A stretch of DNA of 64,000 nt from Paenibacillus sp. R14(2021) (GTDB lineage: Bacteria > Bacillota > Bacilli > Paenibacillales > Paenibacillaceae), in contig NZ_CP080269.1 of assembly GCF_019431355.1 (NCBI RefSeq), positions 5,513,001 to 5,577,000 of the forward strand. The letters are read 5' to 3'. The position numbers were made by a program, and so were the translations under genes. Within the stretch, counting starts at the first letter, position 1, and each line of letters begins with the position of its first letter. A model generated the notes under the pieces. It was not told the DNA's origin, did no database searches, and saw only the letters and a program-made list of their open reading frames with translations. This document shows positions 60,672 through 64,000 of the stretch, piece by piece.

Positions 60672-62306
60672 ATGGACGATCAGAACAAAAAGAACGATTT
60701 CGATGATTTCTTCAAACCGGGAAGCCAAGAAGAGAAAGAAGAGCTTACACCTTCCAATAGAGCACAGGACGCCAATCCGGAAGAAGGAGAGGCTGGGAAA
60801 TCGTCATACTACTACTCCTATGGGCCATTTAAAGCAGGCTCTGCGGATGCATTGGATAACGCCCCTCAGCAGCATGAGCATGACAGCGCGCAAGGCTTCG
60901 CAGCTCAGCAAGGAAGTCCTGCCGGCGGAGTTCAGAGCCAAGTCGAAGTCACGCCGCCGGCACAATTGAGAGCGTTCGCTCCCTCGCAATCGGCTTCACG
61001 GAGCGGATGGCAGACGAAAGAAACGCGCCGCACATCATTCAAAGCGATGTTTGCTTCGTTCCTGGTCGGCGTGGTCGCCATCGGTTCGCTGATGTTCATA
61101 TCCGACCGTCAGAACTGGTTCACATCAGACCAGGCGCTTTCGCAGCCGACTGGAGAAGCATCCTCGGCAATCGGCAAGGCTGGTGATAACGGAAGCATCT
61201 CTGCCGCAGCCGATGTGGTCAGACCGAACAATATCGCGCAGCTGTTCGAGAAAGCCAGCCCTGCTGTCGTGAAGATCGAAACGTTCACGAAACAGCAGTC
61301 TAGAAGTCAAGGTGGCGGCATGGACGACTTCTTCAGCCAGTTTTTCGGCGATGACGGCGGCCAAGGCCAAGGTCAGGATAACGGCTCTGGCAGCAGCAAC
61401 AACCAAGGCCAAGGCAGCAGCGAATTGACGCCGGAAGGCATCGGTACAGGTTTCTTCTTTGATTCCAGCGGGTATATCTTGACCAATCAGCACGTCGTAG
61501 CGGATGCGGACGAGATTCAAGTGACGATTCAGGGGCAAAGCAAGCCGCTGGTAGCGAAGAAACTCGGCTCTGACTTTAACCTTGATCTGGCCGTGCTGAA
61601 AGTGGAAGGGTCGAACTTCCCGACGCTTCCAATCGGCAGCTCCGACAAAATCGGCATCGGCGACTGGGTCGTCGCAATCGGCAACCCTTACGGCTTCGAC
61701 CATACCGTTACAGTCGGCGTGCTGAGTTCCAAAGAACGTCCGATCACGATTCCGGATTCCGAAGGAACTCGTCAATATCAGCACTTGCTGCAGACGGACG
61801 CTTCCATCAACCCCGGCAATTCGGGCGGTCCGCTGCTGAATCTGAAGGGCGAAGTTATCGGTATTAATACGGCTGTCAGCTCACAGGCACAAGGCATCGG
61901 CTTCGCAATCCCGACAAGCACGATAACGGAAGTGCTGGAGAATCTGAAGGCCAATAAAGAAATTCCGAAGAAGCCGATTCCGTTCATTGGCGCCAACCTG
62001 GCTGCGATTACAGACGAACTGGCCAAGGAGCTTGGCCTTAGCAGTACGAAAGGTTCCGTCGTATCGAACGTCATTTACAAATCGCCGGCGTACATCGCTG
62101 ACCTTCGCCAATACGATGTCATTACAGGCATCGACGGCAAAAGCTACGATTCTCGCGAAGACCTGATCGCACAAATCCAAACGAAGGCCGTAGACGATGA
62201 AGTGAAGCTTAATATCATCCGCAATGGCGAGAAGATGGATCTGAACGTGAAGATCGGCAATAAAAACGAATTCGCCGCGGCTCAAGGGCAGCAGCAGCAG
62301 CAATAA
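60672..62306 (+). CDS. htrA: HtrA-type membrane-anchored serine protease
   Basis: A 544-residue protease. A cytoplasmic N-terminus of about 120 residues is acidic and Gln/Ser-rich; a membrane segment is at about 124-144. The trypsin-like domain has the triad His274 (TNQHVV), Asp305 (NLDLAVLK) and Ser384 (GNSGGPL), with a Gly/Gln/Ser-rich low-complexity insertion at about 225-250. One PDZ domain follows from about 425, then a poly-Gln end. It degrades misfolded secreted proteins. AGGAGG precedes the ATG. A two-component system follows about 190 bases downstream, as cssRS accompanies an htrA gene in B. subtilis. Confidence 0.92.
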   Translation: MDDQNKKNDFDDFFKPGSQEEKEELTPSNRAQDANPEEGEAGKSSYYYSYGPFKAGSADALDNAPQQHEHDSAQGFAAQQGSPAGGVQSQVEVTPPAQLRAFAPSQSASRSGWQTKETRRTSFKAMFASFLVGVVAIGSLMFISDRQNWFTSDQALSQPTGEASSAIGKAGDNGSISAAADVVRPNNIAQLFEKASPAVVKIETFTKQQSRSQGGGMDDFFSQFFGDDGGQGQGQDNGSGSSNNQGQGSSELTPEGIGTGFFFDSSGYILTNQHVVADADEIQVTIQGQSKPLVAKKLGSDFNLDLAVLKVEGSNFPTLPIGSSDKIGIGDWVVAIGNPYGFDHTVTVGVLSSKERPITIPDSEGTRQYQHLLQTDASINPGNSGGPLLNLKGEVIGINTAVSSQAQGIGFAIPTSTITEVLENLKANKEIPKKPIPFIGANLAAITDELAKELGLSSTKGSVVSNVIYKSPAYIADLRQYDVITGIDGKSYDSREDLIAQIQTKAVDDEVKLNIIRNGEKMDLNVKIGNKNEFAAAQGQQQQQ

Positions 62307-62494
62307 ACAGCTCATACGAATCGAAAAAGGGCGCAGGGCAGCTTTGATGGCTGATCTTGCGCTTCTTTTATGGAAAAATAAGCATTGCGCATTTCGTCCG
62401 AATGTAGACTTGCGCTATAATAAAGGTAGTTTATGGCGGCTGAAAGCTCGTTTCTGCACATTCTAAATTAGATGTTTGACGATGGGGGATAATG

Positions 62495-63187
62495 ATGAGA
62501 CCGCATATACTGGTAGTGGACGACGATGATAAAATCACCTCCCTGCTTCGGCGCAGCCTGGCATTCGAGGGATATGAAGTAGCAACCGCAAACAATGGTC
62601 TTGAAGGCTTGAAACAGATGCTGTCGAGCGATCCTGATCTGTTGATTTTGGACGTCATGATGCCGCAGGTCGACGGCTGGGAGGTTTGCCGGCGCGTTCG
62701 CGAAGGCGGAAGCGGCGTACCGATCATGATGCTTACGGCCAAGGATGATATTCAGGATCGCGTAAGAGGATTGGACCTTGGCGCAGACGATTATTTAGTG
62801 AAGCCGTTTGCGCTTGAAGAATTGCTGGCGCGCGTAAGAGCCTTGCTCCGCCGCAAATCGGATAAGCTCGATGAGAGCTCGAGCCGGCTGCAGTTCGAAG
62901 ACCTCACGCTGGACTTGGACTCCAGGGAAGCCATTCGGAGCGGACGCAGAATCGACTTGACGGCCAAAGAATTCGATCTGCTGCAGCTGCTGATGCAGAA
63001 TCCGCGCAGAGTGCTTACGCGCGACGCGATTATGGACAAAATTTGGGGCTTTGATCACAGCGGCGAATCCAATGTGCTCGAAGTTTATATAGCGATGCTT
63101 CGCCAGAAAACCGAAGACGGCAGCAGCTCCCGGCTCATTCAGACCGTTCGCGGAACCGGGTACGTGCTTCGGGGCGAAGGGGGCTGA
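62495..63187 (+). CDS. OmpR-family response regulator
   Basis: A 230-residue regulator with a receiver domain (VVDDDD, phospho-Asp53 in LLILDVMMP, KPF near 103) and a winged-helix DNA-binding domain (DLTAKEFDLLQLLMQNPRRVLTRDAI, VYIAMLRQKTE). Of two adjacent Met codons the second is about six bases from GGGGGA. A TATAAT at 62416-62421 is the likely -10. It lies between htrA and its cognate kinase, so control of htrA or of envelope stress genes is likely. It resembles the CssR, YkoG and MprA types; the exact class is uncertain. Confidence 0.92.
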   Translation: MRPHILVVDDDDKITSLLRRSLAFEGYEVATANNGLEGLKQMLSSDPDLLILDVMMPQVDGWEVCRRVREGGSGVPIMMLTAKDDIQDRVRGLDLGADDYLVKPFALEELLARVRALLRRKSDKLDESSSRLQFEDLTLDLDSREAIRSGRRIDLTAKEFDLLQLLMQNPRRVLTRDAIMDKIWGFDHSGESNVLEVYIAMLRQKTEDGSSSRLIQTVRGTGYVLRGEGG

Positions 63188-63195
63188 CGGCAGCG

Positions 63196-64000
63196 ATGTC
63201 CATCCGCCTGCGGCTCACGCTCTGGTACTCCGTCATCTTGGCCGTCATGCTCATTCTCTTTGGCTTCGTTATTTATTTTTTCGTCAACATTAATACGTAC
63301 CGGGAAATGAAAGCCAAAATCGAGGATCAAATTACAGCGATCAACAAAACGTCGACTCTTGATATTTTCGGGAATTACAACACGCCCGGTTTCGTCATCG
63401 GGGATGACGAGATGTATGTACAAATGGATAATTTCCTAAACGGCACTGTACAGGTCTCCTCTAATTTACATCGTCTCAAGCTGCAGTTCGCCGTTCCTGA
63501 TTTGAATCATATCAGCGCGGACGAGGAAGGCTTTCATGAGCTGAAGCTTGGCCAATATCCATTCGTCGTGTACCGGCACCTGCTTCAGCAGGATGGCAAG
63601 GTATTCGGCGTGCTTCAGGTCGGAGCTTATTCGGGCAGGGAAGCGGGATTTCTGAAGGAACTGCGAACCGCGCTCACTTTCGCGTCGATGGTCGTCGTAC
63701 TGATCGCTTTTACGATCGGGCTGTTCCTTGCTCGCCAGGCGCTGCGGCCGATCGAGCACGTCATCAGGGCGAGCGACAAGATTCAGAACGGCTCGGACCT
63801 CAGCATGCGGATCCCGAGAGAAGGACCTAACGACGAGCTCGGCCGTCTCACCGATACGCTTAACGGGATGCTTGGCCGGATCGAGACGACCTACAATGGG
63901 CTCGATGAAGCTTACATGGCGCAGCGGCGCTTCGTTTCGGATGCCTCCCATGAGCTGCGCACGCCGCTTACGACCATTCGCGGCAATATCGAGCTGCTTG
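63196..64000 (+). CDS. Sensor histidine kinase, N-terminal part (runs off the window)
   Basis: The frame starts at ATG 63196, eight bases after the regulator's stop, and is open to the last base; 268 residues are visible. A first membrane segment is at about 9-33, an extracytoplasmic domain of about 120 residues follows, and a second segment is near 158-178. Then come HAMP (ALRPIEHVIRASDKIQNG) and the dimerisation region with the phospho-His in FVSDASHELRTPLTTIRGN near 255. The catalytic ATPase domain lies outside. It is the partner of the regulator upstream; misfolded protein or envelope stress is the likely stimulus given htrA beside it. Confidence 0.92.
   Translation, partial: MSIRLRLTLWYSVILAVMLILFGFVIYFFVNINTYREMKAKIEDQITAINKTSTLDIFGNYNTPGFVIGDDEMYVQMDNFLNGTVQVSSNLHRLKLQFAVPDLNHISADEEGFHELKLGQYPFVVYRHLLQQDGKVFGVLQVGAYSGREAGFLKELRTALTFASMVVVLIAFTIGLFLARQALRPIEHVIRASDKIQNGSDLSMRIPREGPNDELGRLTDTLNGMLGRIETTYNGLDEAYMAQRRFVSDASHELRTPLTTIRGNIELL

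Overview
The window looks like the chromosome of a spore-forming, moderately GC-rich Firmicute, most likely Paenibacillus or a close relative. The evidence is a mix of Bacillus-type genes (DnaB/DnaI helicase loading, Sda checkpoint peptide, gamma-type SASP, YtxC, YheC/D-type coat protein, yuzB/yutI/yutJ, LiaFSR, T-box and S-box leaders) with futalosine-pathway menaquinone genes (mqnE, mqnC, a UbiD-family decarboxylase) that Bacillus subtilis lacks. No rRNA, tRNA, prophage, transposase or CRISPR array was seen. All assignments come from reading the sequence; no database search was run.

Layout. 0-5.8 kb: UbiD-like decarboxylase (5' end cut by the window), a HEPN protein and an SDR, then yutI, yuzB, yutJ and mqnE. 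6-13.6 kb: membrane, Fe-S and redox genes (hemolysin III, ErpA, MsrA-MsrB, ferredoxin reductase, NADH dehydrogenase II, HemQ), a spore-coat ATP-grasp gene, and sda preceded by a DnaA-box cluster. 13.8-17.8 kb: yuiB, an alpha/beta hydrolase, and the dnaB-dnaI pair. 17.8-23.6 kb: sulfate uptake, with two divergent sulfate-binding protein paralogs followed by cysT-cysW-cysA-yezD. 23.6-29.4 kb: RsgA-like GTPase, a small Cys-containing reading frame with its own promoter and terminators, yqzM, uvrC and a CPBP membrane protease. 29.7-34.3 kb: a LysR regulator divergent from sdhCAB. 34.3-41.7 kb: HxlR, a DUF695/RraB-like protein, transporters, a PHP phosphatase, a second LysR, and corA. 42.2-45.7 kb: S-box-controlled metA-metI-metC. 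45.8-52.7 kb: mqnC, a diguanylate cyclase, a 69-bp tandem repeat, ytxC, T-box-controlled thrS, and a 3D-domain protein. 52.8-64 kb: ECF sigma factor, SASP, soluble chemoreceptor-like protein, amtB, LiaFSR, yugN, and htrA followed by an OmpR-type two-component system whose kinase runs off the window.

How the genes fit together. Much of the window serves respiration (menaquinone synthesis, NADH dehydrogenase II behind a Rex-like site, succinate dehydrogenase, coproheme decarboxylase) and sulfur metabolism (sulfate ABC transporter, methionine synthesis, methionine sulfoxide repair). Sporulation and replication control (Sda, DnaB/DnaI, SASP, YtxC) and envelope stress (LiaFSR, HtrA plus two-component system) make up the rest.

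Most noteworthy: a 37-codon leader frame starting MEGDPRP in front of the Mg2+ transporter corA, resembling the ribosome-destabilising mgtL leader; an unrecognised small gene at 25.1-25.2 kb with complete expression signals; a hairpin of about 33 bp burying the ribosome-binding site of the 3D-domain gene; a DnaA-box cluster directly before sda; a five-copy GCTTAT/ATAAGC array between lysR and sdhC; and an MsrB domain with no cysteine.
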